A model generated the notes under the pieces. The model was not told where the DNA came from. It ran no database searches and was given only the letters and a program-made list of their open reading frames with translations. The position numbers and the translations under genes are program-made. From assembly GCF_023520895.1 (NCBI RefSeq), contig NZ_CP026029.1:3906001-3970000 (forward strand): a stretch of DNA of 64,000 nt, in the 5' to 3' direction. This document shows, piece after piece, positions 1 to 7,977 of this stretch (positions within the stretch are counted from its first letter, which is position 1; each line of letters opens with the position of its first letter). This stretch comes from Paenibacillus sp. PK3_47 (GTDB taxonomy: Bacteria; Bacillota; Bacilli; Paenibacillales; Paenibacillaceae).

Positions 1-1
1 G

Positions 2-655
2 GAGCCTTTGCGTATCGCTGTTTCGTTTTCCCTGTTTCTTTACTTTATTATGCCGATGCATGCCTGCTTTTTTGCCACGGAAGGTTTTGAGCACGGGTCC
101 ATACAGAATATTATTGCTTCAGGCCAGCGCCGCTCAGGTTATTTTCTGGGTAAATTTGTGCTGGAGGTCCTGGCGATTTTATGGTGGCTGGTGTTGTTTT
201 TCGGGATCTTTTATATTTTTTACATAACCGCAGCACTGGTAACCGGATCGCATATAGGGAATGGAAGCACGAAAGAAGACTTCATAAAAGCAGGCACAGC
301 TATTGGGTTAAATTTGCTATATTTATCTGCATACGCTGCTGTAATTATGATGCTGGGGATAATGATCCGTAAAGCGGCCCCGGCCGTGGTTGCCGCCTTT
401 TTCTTTATTTTCGGAAATATGCTGCTTACGGGTTATCTTAACGAATCTTCTTCAGCCTTTCTGCGGACAGTATCGGACTACTCGCTGATGACTCAGATTA
501 TGAAGTTTTCCGGAATGTATGTGTTGAATTCACAGCAGATTGGTCTGAGCGGACCGGACGACTATGCTCAGGTGGTGCTTATTCCCCTGGTGGTTATAGC
601 CGTGTGCCTGAGCGCAGCAGTGATTTTTTTGGAGAAAAAAGATATTCATATATAA
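2..655 (+). CDS. ABC-2 type transporter permease, partial
   Basis: The reading frame is open from the first bases of the window, so the N terminus lies outside it. The visible part is very hydrophobic, with about five membrane segments (near residues 3-20, 55-75, 98-120, 127-145 and 190-210 of the visible frame) and ends in a short cytoplasmic tail, KKDIHI. A segment reading GFEHGSIQNIIASGQRR after the first helix resembles the loop of ABC-2 permeases that act with an ATPase in drug, lantibiotic or lipid export. The partner ATPase would be expected upstream, outside the window. The substrate cannot be told from the sequence. Confidence 0.7.
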   Translation, partial: EPLRIAVSFSLFLYFIMPMHACFFATEGFEHGSIQNIIASGQRRSGYFLGKFVLEVLAILWWLVLFFGIFYIFYITAALVTGSHIGNGSTKEDFIKAGTAIGLNLLYLSAYAAVIMMLGIMIRKAAPAVVAAFFFIFGNMLLTGYLNESSSAFLRTVSDYSLMTQIMKFSGMYVLNSQQIGLSGPDDYAQVVLIPLVVIAVCLSAAVIFLEKKDIHI

Positions 656-715
656 TGGAACATAGGGACTTATGCGTTAGGGTCATTGGAGACAATTGTG
701 GAGGAGGAGGCGGCA

Positions 716-1690
716 ATGAACAAAATCGGGAATGTGAGAGAGCTGGCCACCTTCGCCGGAGGCTGCTTCTGGTGCATGGTCAAGCCGTTTGACGAGCTGC
801 CGGGGATTGTGTCTGTAGTTTCGGGTTATACGGGCGGACACACGGTGAATCCGACTTATGAGGAAGTAGGGACGGAAACGACGGGGCATGTGGAGGCGGT
901 ACAGATTACCTTTGAGCCGGAGCTGTTTCCGTATGAGCGGCTGCTGGAAATCTATTGGCAGCTCATTGATCCTACTGATCAGGGCGGCCAGTTCATGGAC
1001 CGGGGCTACTCTTACCGGACGGTGATATTTGTCCATAATGAGGAGCAGCGCAAGAAGGCAGAAGCCTCGAAGGAGGCTCTGAAGGCTAGCAAGCGGTTCA
1101 AGGGACAGATTGTAACGGAGATTGTTCCGGCGGGGACGTTCTATCCTGCGGAAGCTGTACATCAGGACTACTATAAGACCCATCCGATGAATTATAAAAT
1201 GTACATGAAGGGCTCAGGACGCGATGAGTTTCTCGAGCAGCACTGGAACAGCCGGGAGGACCGGAAGCGGCTGCGGAGCAGGCTGACTGAGCTGCAGTAC
1301 GAGGTTACTCAGAACAAGGCGATGGAGCCTCCGTACAAGAACGAATTCTGGGAACAGACCCAAGAGGGGCTGTATGTGGATGTGCTGAGCGGTGATCCGC
1401 TGTTCAGTTCTGCGGACAAGTTTGACTCCGGCACCGGCTGGCCGGGGTTTACCAGGCCTGTTGCCGGCGGGCTGATCCGCAAGGAAGCGGATTTCAGCAG
1501 CGGCACGGTGCGGACGGTAATCCGCAGCAGGCTGAGCGGGGCTTATCTCGGCTATCTGACCTATGACGGCCCGGAGCCTGCGAAGCAGCATTACGTGATC
1601 AACTCCGCGGCGCTGCGTTTCATTCCGAAGGAGGAGCTGGAGACGGAAGGGTACGGCAGGTACCTGGCAGGACCAGAGGTGAAGCTATAA
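716..1690 (+). CDS. msrA: Peptide methionine sulfoxide reductase MsrA-MsrB fusion with degenerate MsrB domain
   Basis: The first half is MsrA, which reduces methionine-S-sulfoxide in proteins; its active-site GCFWC motif is at about residues 16-20. The second half (about residues 185-324) aligns in layout with MsrB ([50 protein letters not shown]). Yet the residue before INSAAL, the catalytic Cys in MsrB proteins (RYCINS), is Val here (HYVINS). The usual resolving Cys before GWP is Thr (DSGTGWP), and the HLGHVF histidines are replaced (YLGYLT). The MsrB half therefore looks inactive or altered. I chose the ATG at 716 because it follows a strong GGAGGAGG site; an upstream TTG at 686 is unlikely. 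A four-box intergenic repeat starts right after the stop codon. Confidence 0.9.
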   Translation: MNKIGNVRELATFAGGCFWCMVKPFDELPGIVSVVSGYTGGHTVNPTYEEVGTETTGHVEAVQITFEPELFPYERLLEIYWQLIDPTDQGGQFMDRGYSYRTVIFVHNEEQRKKAEASKEALKASKRFKGQIVTEIVPAGTFYPAEAVHQDYYKTHPMNYKMYMKGSGRDEFLEQHWNSREDRKRLRSRLTELQYEVTQNKAMEPPYKNEFWEQTQEGLYVDVLSGDPLFSSADKFDSGTGWPGFTRPVAGGLIRKEADFSSGTVRTVIRSRLSGAYLGYLTYDGPEPAKQHYVINSAALRFIPKEELETEGYGRYLAGPEVKL

Positions 1691-1868
1691 GTGTATTACG
1701 TACACTTATTTTGCCTGTAGAATGGAGCAAATTATCCATAACTGCACCTTGTACACTTATTTTGATGCGATTTAGTGATTACGGCCAGAAACAATAAAAT
1801 TAATTGCAGTGAATACAGCTATTTACCGAAAAGCACTTGATAACCCTGAAATACTTGCACATAGTACA
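1691..1868. repeat. Four-box palindromic element, locus A (51-62-51 spacing)
   Basis: Four copies of the inverted repeat TGYA-N5-TRCA lie at 1692-1704, 1743-1755, 1805-1817 and 1856-1868. Start-to-start distances are exactly 51, 62 and 51 bp. Boxes 1, 2 and 4 are followed by CTTATT and box 3 by GCTATT. The element fills the gap between the msrA stop codon and the acetyltransferase gene. Loci B (6852-7040) and C (45346-45535) have the same box type and spacing. No function is known to me. Confidence 0.85.
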
Positions 1869-1919
1869 CTTATTCTACAATGACGGCTGGCCTGATACAG
1901 AACAGGGGAGGTATGGGTA

Positions 1920-2438
1920 ATGTACATCAGAGTTCTGAACCCTGACGATGCAAAAATATACCGGGAGATTCGCCTGCAGTCGCTGCTTGCGCATCCGGAG
2001 GCTTTTCTAAGCTCGTATGAGGCGGAGAAGGATCTGCCGGTTGAAGCTACCCGCAGCAGACTGGAGCAGACCGACGGACAGTTCACGCTGGGCGGTTTTA
2101 GTGAGAAGCATGAGCTTACGGGGATCGTTACGTTTGTGCGGGAGAGCAGGGACAAGATCCGTCATAAAGGAAATGTGTACGCCATGTACATAAGCCCCGC
2201 AGCACGGAAGCAGAAGCTGGGATATTTGCTGATGCTGGAGCTGATCGAAAAGTCACGCCGGCTGCCGGGGATGGAAATCATCAATCTGACCGTTTTCTCG
2301 GACAACCTGCCGGCTATAAAGCTGTATACTTCCCTGGGCTTTGTGCGCTACGGTACCGAGCGGAATGCCGTGAAGCTCAGCGGGAAGTATCTGGATGAGG
2401 ATCTGATGTCGCTGACATTAACCCCTGCTCTGGACTAA
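1920..2438 (+). CDS. GNAT family N-acetyltransferase
   Basis: The 172-residue protein has the GNAT fold order: an N-terminal beta-alpha unit (YIRVLNPDDAKIYREIRLQSL), a central strand (GNVYAMYISPAARKQ) and an acetyl-CoA loop region reading KQKLGYLLMLELIE, then the C-terminal NLTVFSDNLPAIKLYTSLGF motif typical of small-molecule or protein N-acetyltransferases. The ATG at 1920 follows a GGGGAGG site. It stands alone between a repeat element and the ZIP transporter. The acceptor substrate is unknown. Confidence 0.88.
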   Translation: MYIRVLNPDDAKIYREIRLQSLLAHPEAFLSSYEAEKDLPVEATRSRLEQTDGQFTLGGFSEKHELTGIVTFVRESRDKIRHKGNVYAMYISPAARKQKLGYLLMLELIEKSRRLPGMEIINLTVFSDNLPAIKLYTSLGFVRYGTERNAVKLSGKYLDEDLMSLTLTPALD

Positions 2439-2508
2439 AATAAGTGAGCTGCACATAATATAAACAGCTGTGTGCATAAGAAGATTTGTCTGTAAAGGGG
2501 GTGACAAT

Positions 2509-3240
2509 ATGGAGTCTGCGCTGCTTGGCAGCTTTTTGTCTGCAATGGCAACGGTTCTTGGTGCCGTTCCGATCCTGTTCGTGAAGGAAATGTCGGAACG
2601 GTGGAAGGATGTGCTGGTTGCTTTTACCGCAGGAATCATGGTCTCGGCCTCAACCTTTGGCCTGATGCCCCAGGCTATTGAGGAATCCGGCATTATCGGC
2701 CTGACGCTCGGTTTAATCACCGGAGTTCTGCTGCTGGATCTGATTGAGAAGAATATCCCGCATATCGATGTCGAGAACAAGCCCGGCTTCACCAATATGG
2801 ATTCCAAAGCACTGCTGGTCATGATTGCACTGTTCATTCACAATATCCCTGAAGGGCTCAGCACGGGCTTCAGTTATGCCAGCGAGGAGGCCAGCCTCGG
2901 GCCTATGGTGGCAATCGCCATCGGGGCACAAAATATGCCGGAAGGACTTATTCTGGCTGTCTTTATGATGAATTCCCGGATCGGCCGGGCCAAAGCGCTC
3001 GCGATTACGGCACTCACCGGACTTATGGAGATGGTGTCGGCGGTCATCGGTTATTTTACAGCCAGCTTTTTGGATAATGTTGTCGGGTATGGACTGGCTT
3101 TTGCCGCAGGAGCAATGCTCTTCATTGTTTACAAGGAGCTGATTCCGGAGAGCCACGGGCACGGGTACGAGCGGCCATCCACTTATTCCTTTATTTTCGG
3201 GCTGCTCGCTATGGTCTACATTACGCAATTTTTTGGATAA
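2509..3240 (+). CDS. ZIP family metal transporter
   Basis: The 243-residue integral membrane protein has about eight hydrophobic segments. It carries the ZIP signature in membrane helices 4 and 5: HNIPEG (about residues 107-112) and the related QNMPEG (about residues 142-147), whose His, Asn and Glu side chains bind divalent metal such as Zn2+ in this family. I chose the ATG at 2509 because a GGGGGTG site precedes it; an upstream GTG at 2470 has no site. Whether it moves zinc, iron or manganese cannot be told from sequence. Confidence 0.9.
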   Translation: MESALLGSFLSAMATVLGAVPILFVKEMSERWKDVLVAFTAGIMVSASTFGLMPQAIEESGIIGLTLGLITGVLLLDLIEKNIPHIDVENKPGFTNMDSKALLVMIALFIHNIPEGLSTGFSYASEEASLGPMVAIAIGAQNMPEGLILAVFMMNSRIGRAKALAITALTGLMEMVSAVIGYFTASFLDNVVGYGLAFAAGAMLFIVYKELIPESHGHGYERPSTYSFIFGLLAMVYITQFFG

Positions 3241-3307
3241 GGTCTGCTACGGTTTGTCCTGATCCGCTAAAATTACGGTTTTCGCAAAGGTAAGGAGTGA
3301 CGGCACG

Positions 3308-3598
3308 ATGGACAGACTTACACTTCAAGCTTCATTATCTTTTGTACTACTAATAGCAGCTTATCTGTGCTTGTATTATGTGATTGGCAAACGCACGAGA
3401 TTCTCCCGCTACAGCATCACCGTTTTATTCGTGGCCAGCGGAACTCCGCTGGCAATCATGCTGGCACTGGACAGCCAAAGAGAGCAGATGGACGCCAATA
3501 TAGGTCTGGGAATGTCTTTTCTCCTGACCTGGGCCATCACCGGACTCATCTTTCTGCTGTCCCTGATCTTGGGATTTATCCGGTTGAAACGCAGATGA
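3308..3598 (+). CDS. Small membrane protein of unknown function
   Basis: The 96-residue product has three predicted membrane spans (about residues 7-27, 36-54 and 68-90) and a positively charged C terminus (IRLKRR). It starts at an ATG after AAGGAGTGACGGC. No recognisable domain. It lies 67 bp after the ZIP transporter in the same direction and may be co-transcribed with it; a strong terminator follows. Confidence 0.6.
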   Translation: MDRLTLQASLSFVLLIAAYLCLYYVIGKRTRFSRYSITVLFVASGTPLAIMLALDSQREQMDANIGLGMSFLLTWAITGLIFLLSLILGFIRLKRR

Positions 3599-3615
3599 CG
3601 ATAGGATAGCTGCAC

Positions 3616-3662
3616 AAAAAAGGCTGTACCTGCTGCTGAATTGCGGCGGGTACAGCCTTTTG
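3616..3662. terminator. Bidirectional intrinsic terminator
   Basis: A hairpin with arms AAAAGGCTGTACC and GGTACAGCCTTTT sits between convergent genes (3308-3598 on plus and 3705-4619 on minus). A-tracts and T-tracts flank it on both sides, so it can stop both transcripts. Confidence 0.85.
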
Positions 3663-3704
3663 AATGCTTGTAAGATTCCAAGGCGATAGGTTGTTCAGAT
3701 CCGT

Positions 3705-4619
3705 TTATCTGTGAGCCGTATAACGGTTCGGTCTGCTTATGGCCTGCACAGCCTCCCGCTCCTGCGGGGTGAGCGGAGAGGCTGCCGCAGCGGCAATGTT
3801 GCTTCTCAGCTGCTCAAGGCTGCTGGCCCCCGGAATAATTGTAGCTACAGCAGGATGCGAGAGCGGATACTGCAGCGCCGTCTGGGTCAGGGTTCGCGTT
3901 CCGGAAGCGCCCGCTTGTGCGGTCAGCTCTTCATGCAGCTTGCGCAGCTCCTGCGGCGTATGATCCAAATAACCCTGCTCTGCTTTGGCAGCACCCCGTT
4001 CGGTCAAAACTCCGCGGGCAAGCGGTCCGCGGGCGATAACGCTGATCCCGTTCTTTTCCAGCAGGGGGAGAACTTCCTCTTCAGGCCGTCTGTCGAGAAT
4101 GCTGTACTGGCTCATTACGCTCACAATGCCGGAACGGCTGACATATTCCCTGATCACATTGGGGCGGATGGAGGAAATGCCATAATAACGGATCCAGCCT
4201 TCCTGCTTCAATTCCTCAAAGGCTTCGATGGTCTCGTCAATCGGATCGTCTAGCGTTCCGCCATGCAGCTGATACAGATCGATGTAATCGGTCTGCAGCC
4301 GGCGCAGGCTTTCTTTTACCGCTGTCTTAATGTATGCCTTGGAGGGATCCCAGCTCCAGCCTTCCTGGCCGGGGATTCTGCGGTTGCCGACCTTCGTAGC
4401 CAGAACTACATCCGTGCGGCGGTGGCGCAGTGCCTGTCCGACAATTTCCTCATTGCGCCCGTCATCGTACAGATCGGCAGTATCCAGAAAATTAATGCCC
4501 TGGTCGAGCGCTTCATGAATGATAGGTATGGCTGCTTTTTCGTCCGTCCCCAGGGACATGCACCCCAGACCCATGCTGCTTACAACTAAATCGGACTTGC
4601 CCAAACGATTTTTATTCAT
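3705..4619 (-). CDS. Aldo/keto reductase
   Basis: The 304-residue protein is an NADPH-dependent aldo/keto reductase with the expected tetrad in order: Asp and Tyr in DTADLYDDG, Lys in LATKVGN and His in YQLHGG. The C-terminal part has the cofactor-binding IPGASSLEQL segment. The length matches the family. It is most like the broad YajO/IolS-type reductases; the substrate is not predictable. It is followed by an intergenic bidirectional terminator. Confidence 0.9.
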   Translation of the reverse strand: MNKNRLGKSDLVVSSMGLGCMSLGTDEKAAIPIIHEALDQGINFLDTADLYDDGRNEEIVGQALRHRRTDVVLATKVGNRRIPGQEGWSWDPSKAYIKTAVKESLRRLQTDYIDLYQLHGGTLDDPIDETIEAFEELKQEGWIRYYGISSIRPNVIREYVSRSGIVSVMSQYSILDRRPEEEVLPLLEKNGISVIARGPLARGVLTERGAAKAEQGYLDHTPQELRKLHEELTAQAGASGTRTLTQTALQYPLSHPAVATIIPGASSLEQLRSNIAAAAASPLTPQEREAVQAISRPNRYTAHR

Positions 4620-4667
4620 CGCTATTCCTTTCTGTGCTGTTTTTTGTATTGATTATACCACCGATGG

Positions 4668-4726
4668 CAAAAAGACGGTAAATGCCCGCACCCGCATTAG
4701 CCGGAAGGGCAATGTACCGTCTTGAT
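4668..4726 (-). terminator. Intrinsic terminator of the 4744-6675 unit
   Basis: Read on the minus strand, a long inverted repeat (arms AAGACGGTA and TACCGTCTT plus inner GCCC/GGGC pairs) is followed by TTTTT. It lies just downstream of the second aldo/keto reductase. Confidence 0.75.
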
Positions 4727-4743
4727 TTCAAGCTGGGACGGGA

Positions 4744-5733
4744 TTATCCCCGCAAAATTGTTTCGATCTGCTCCAGCTCTTCCGCACTGAGCTCGGGAGC
4801 GTTCAGGGATGCAACGGCATCTTCGATCTGACTCACCTTACTAGCGCCGATCAGCGCAGAAGTTACTTTACCGCCGCGGAGTACCCAGGAGAGGGCGAGC
4901 TGCGACATTTTTTGGCCGCGGGCGGCAGCGATGTCGTTCAGCTTGCGGACTTTGCCGATCACCTCTTCGGTAATTTCCTTCTCCGAGAGGAATACGCTTG
5001 GTCCGGCAGCGCGGGAATCCGGTGTAATTCCATTCAGATAGCGGTCGGTGAGAATGCCTTTGTACAGCGGCGAGAATGCAATGGTGCCAATGCCTTCCTC
5101 AGCAAGCACATCCTGCAGCCCGTCTTCGATCCAGCGCGACATCATGGAATAGCTTGGCTGATGAATCAGGCAAGGCGTGCCCAGCTGGCGCAGAATTTGC
5201 GCAGCAGCCCGGGTCTGCTCTGCACTGTAATTGGAAATACCGACATACAGCGCTTTGCCCTGGCGTACGATCAGATCCAGCGCGGCCATGGTTTCTTCCA
5301 GCGGGGTGTCAGGGTCCGGACGGTGATGGTAGAAAATATCCACGTAATCCAGGTCCATCCGTTTGAGGCTTTGATCGATGCTGGCAATCAGATTTTTCTT
5401 GGAGCCCCACTCCCCGTACGGTCCGGGCCACATATAATATCCGGCTTTGGTGGAGATGATCATTTCATCACGGTAGGCGGCAAAGTCCTTTTTAAGAATT
5501 TGTCCGAAGGTTTCCTCGGCAGAGCCTGCAGGCGGACCGTAGTTATTGGCGAGGTCAAAATGGGTAATTCCCAGGTCAAAAGCCCGGCGTACCATGGCAC
5601 GTCCGTTCTCAAAAACATCAATGCCGCCAAAGTTATGCCAGAGTCCGAGGGAGATGGCCGGCAGGCGCAGGCCGCTCCGCCCTGAGCGGTTATATTTCAT
5701 ATTGTCATAGCGTTCAGGATTAGCGTTATACAT
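4744..5733 (-). CDS. Aldo/keto reductase, YghZ/GPR type
   Basis: The protein has the AKR tetrad elements (ANNYGPP with Asp-Leu-Ala-Asn-Asn-Tyr, STKAGYYMWPGPYGEWGSKK, YHHRPDP). The YMWPGPYG...GSKK insertion is typical of L-glyceraldehyde-3-phosphate reductase-like enzymes of the YghZ group. I set the start at the ATG at 5733 because AAGGAGGATATTC precedes it; the frame extends 25 codons further without a site. It is the second gene after the AraC regulator at 5818-6675, 84 bp downstream and in the same direction, so it is a likely target of that regulator. Confidence 0.9.
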   Translation of the reverse strand: MYNANPERYDNMKYNRSGRSGLRLPAISLGLWHNFGGIDVFENGRAMVRRAFDLGITHFDLANNYGPPAGSAEETFGQILKKDFAAYRDEMIISTKAGYYMWPGPYGEWGSKKNLIASIDQSLKRMDLDYVDIFYHHRPDPDTPLEETMAALDLIVRQGKALYVGISNYSAEQTRAAAQILRQLGTPCLIHQPSYSMMSRWIEDGLQDVLAEEGIGTIAFSPLYKGILTDRYLNGITPDSRAAGPSVFLSEKEITEEVIGKVRKLNDIAAARGQKMSQLALSWVLRGGKVTSALIGASKVSQIEDAVASLNAPELSAEELEQIETILRG

Positions 5734-5817
5734 GAATATCCTCCTTATAGTTTGGTTCCAGTCAAGCTCTATTGTAGCGAATGAGGGGAGCCAGGCGTAT
5801 GTCAGCAAGGAAGAACT

Positions 5818-6675
5818 TTATAGAACAATGTCGTTATCCGCATGCCGGCTGCGGTAGTCTTTGGGGGATGAGCCCTTGACCTTCTTGAACATCCGCGAAA
5901 AGAGCAGCGGGTCCTGATAGCCGACCGAACGTGAGATTTCACCAATGGTACAGCGGGTCTCCGTCAGCAGCTCACAGGCCTTGGCCATCCGGAAGTTAAG
6001 CAGATACTGCTGCGGCGGCATCCCGATGCTGCGCTTGAACAGGGCGGACAGGTATTTGCGGTCCAGCTTCAGCGAGGCTGACATCATCTCTACCGTGACG
6101 TTCTCGCAATAATGGGCATGCAGATAGTGGAGGCACTGCTCGACATATATACTTTTTTGGCGCGGAAGCGGGAGGACATCCCCGGCTGCCGGAACGGTGC
6201 GCAGCAGAAGCGCAAGAAATTCATACATAATGGCTTTGAGCGGCAGGTCCAGGCAATGGGCCGAATCCATGGCATCCGCTGCATCTGTCAGGCGGTCATA
6301 AAGAGCGGGCATAAAGTGCTCGTCCATCGGAAAGACGGGATGCTCCGGCGACAGCGAAGTGCGCTTTAGAACATGTCCGATTTCTTCCCCGGTAAACGCA
6401 ACCCACGAATAGCTCCACGGATCCGCAATATCTGCGGCGTAATGGGTCACAACATGCGGATAGGTCAGGAAAGCCTGGCCTCCCTGAAGAATATGTGTCT
6501 CTTCCCCGACAACCACCTTGCCGGTTCCGGAGTGGATGAAATGGATCTTGTACAGGTCACGCACACCGGGACCGACGGAATGTCCGGGAGCACACTGCTC
6601 CCGCCCCCAGTAATGAAGATGCAGACCGGCACTGCCCGGCAGCGGGCGCTCGGAATTATATTTGAATATGGCCAT
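5818..6675 (-). CDS. AraC family transcriptional regulator
   Basis: The N-terminal half (about residues 20-150) is a cupin-like sugar-sensing domain (IHFIHSGTGKVVVGEETHIL). The C-terminal 100 residues hold two helix-turn-helix units (MMSASLKLDRKYLSALFKRS and IGEISRSVGYQDPLLFSRMF) with the PxxYR end (SPKDYRS). It precedes the aldo/keto reductase at 4744-5733 and probably controls it in response to a carbohydrate. Start ATG at 6675. Confidence 0.9.
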   Translation of the reverse strand: MAIFKYNSERPLPGSAGLHLHYWGREQCAPGHSVGPGVRDLYKIHFIHSGTGKVVVGEETHILQGGQAFLTYPHVVTHYAADIADPWSYSWVAFTGEEIGHVLKRTSLSPEHPVFPMDEHFMPALYDRLTDAADAMDSAHCLDLPLKAIMYEFLALLLRTVPAAGDVLPLPRQKSIYVEQCLHYLHAHYCENVTVEMMSASLKLDRKYLSALFKRSIGMPPQQYLLNFRMAKACELLTETRCTIGEISRSVGYQDPLLFSRMFKKVKGSSPKDYRSRHADNDIVL

Positions 6676-6851
6676 GCCTCAGCCTCTTTTCTGTATAAAG
6701 GTTGTCCAGGACAAAGTTACGGATACGTTTCCATTATACATTAGATTTGAATGAGGGGGGCAAGTGAAGGGATCCAGTATAGGTGGGCATCTGCGCCAGT
6801 CAATGGTTTGGGAGTAACTTTTAAGAGTAACTAATGTAGGGGAAAGATGAT

Positions 6852-7040
6852 GAATAACTGCATTTCCTGCAACTAAAAGCCTGCGAAAAACCTGATTTCG
6901 AGGTTTAACTGTATTCTGTACAGCTAAAAATGGCAGAACGCCTCCTTTGGCTGAATTCCGGGTTTTTTAGCTGCAGAATATGCAATTAAACCTCCTGTGG
7001 TACCAGTAAAGCTCGGTTTTAGCTGTATGAAATGCAATTA
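6852..7040. repeat. Four-box palindromic element, locus B (51-62-52 spacing)
   Basis: Inverted repeats TGYA-N5-TRCA lie at 6859-6871, 6910-6922, 6972-6984 and 7024-7036. Flanks extend the best box to TTTAACTGTA-N5-TACAGCTAAA. Spacing is 51, 62 and 52 bp. The sequence between boxes is clearly similar to locus C at 45346-45535 (CTGCGAAAAACC after box 1, GAATGCAATTAAA-like box 3). It lies in the 637-bp gap between an AraC gene and a 2Fe-2S protein gene. Confidence 0.85.
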
Positions 7041-7093
7041 AGAAGGGATGGTTTGTTACAAACAGCCCATTTCGGGCACGGGGCAGCTCATCG

Positions 7094-7213
7094 TCACCAT
7101 GGAAAAAGAGAATCAATAATTCTGCCACCATAAATGATCATTAACGGTCCGATTACAAATCCAACCGCTCCGGATGCCCGTATTATATTTCTTGTTCTTG
7201 GTCGCTCCTTTAA
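7094..7213 (-). pseudogene. Possible broken small membrane-protein gene
   Basis: On the minus strand AAAGGAGCGACC precedes a short frame. Its only ATG (ATGATTAAAGG) opens a different frame. The frame ending at 7094 encodes a plausible helix (SGAVGFVIGPLMIIYGG followed by RIIDSLFPW and stop) but has no normal start codon. A one-base frameshift would join the two. It may be a decayed gene or chance. Confidence 0.25.
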
Positions 7214-7236
7214 TCATTATTAACCGTCAGTAATTA

Positions 7237-7287
7237 AAACACCTCCAAGAATGACCCGCCGCAAGGGGTTCACTTTGAAGGTGTTTT
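7237..7287 (-). terminator. Intrinsic terminator after the 2Fe-2S protein gene
   Basis: Long imperfect inverted repeat with outer arms AAAACACCT and AGGTGTTTT, 26 bp past the stop codon of the minus-strand gene at 7313-7624. T-rich sequence follows on the minus strand. Confidence 0.75.
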
Positions 7288-7312
7288 GGTGCAGGCACGG
7301 GCAAAATATAGG

Positions 7313-7624
7313 CTAAGCCTCCATTTTAAGCATCACCAGCTCATCCACCGGTTCACCGTTTACCAGATGCTCCTCCACAATGCGCGGCACATCGTCAGTG
7401 GTTACATTGTAATACCAGATGCCGTCGGGATAGACGATGACAAAAGGACCGTTGCCGCACAGCCCCAGACAGCTGGTTTTGTTGATTTTGACCGTTTTGT
7501 TGATGCCCTGCTCCACCAGCTGCTCCTTGAATGCCTGCATGACCTCCTCGACCTCCTGATTGTTGCAGTGCTCGCTGCAGCAGAACAGCAGATGCTTTTT
7601 CAACACCTTCAGCCTCATGTTCAT
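7313..7624 (-). CDS. (2Fe-2S) ferredoxin-like protein, thioredoxin fold
   Basis: The 103-residue protein has the cysteine arrangement of thioredoxin-like 2Fe-2S proteins: Cys residues in FCCSEHC near residues 14-19 and SCLGLCGNGP near residues 51-60, followed by GIWYYNVTTDDV. This resembles the NuoE C-terminal domain and stand-alone bacterial (2Fe-2S) ferredoxins. It starts at an ATG at 7624, after GGGGGCGTAATC. It is monocistronic, and its redox partner is not evident. Confidence 0.85.
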   Translation of the reverse strand: MNMRLKVLKKHLLFCCSEHCNNQEVEEVMQAFKEQLVEQGINKTVKINKTSCLGLCGNGPFVIVYPDGIWYYNVTTDDVPRIVEEHLVNGEPVDELVMLKMEA

Positions 7625-7886
7625 GATTACGCCCCCTTGCTCAAAATGGATGAATGATTAGCACCGTTCTTATGAGGAGTATAGTCTCTTTTGGCAGAGC
7701 TGTAAGGAGGTTAGAGCCAATGTTCCTAAAGGCTTAACAAACAGGCTGGGACTGTGAATTCTATGTCAGTATACGTAACTTGCGATTGATTTATATGAAG
7801 AAAATGTGTCAATTCCCTTATTTACCAGCTGTTTTTCTGTTTCAGAAATTTAATTGTGGACCCGGCATTGAAATTGAAAAAATACA

Positions 7887-7911
7887 GTTTAACCGGTACA
7901 GGAGTGGTTAA
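7887..7911 (+). promoter_or_regulatory. Sigma-B-like promoter upstream of the stress-protein gene
   Basis: GTTTAA at 7887-7892 and GGTTAA at 7906-7911 are separated by 13 bp, close to the Bacillus sigma-B pattern GTTTAA-N12-15-GGGWAW. It lies 66 bp before the ATG of a protein resembling the sigma-B-dependent YsnF and YflT. Whether this organism has sigma-B is unknown. The rest of the gap 7625-7977 shows nothing else clear. Confidence 0.4.
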
Positions 7912-7977
7912 TTAAGAGCTATGGAAGACCCAAGAAGCAACACAAATTAATCAAATTACAAACTGGAGGGAATCGTT

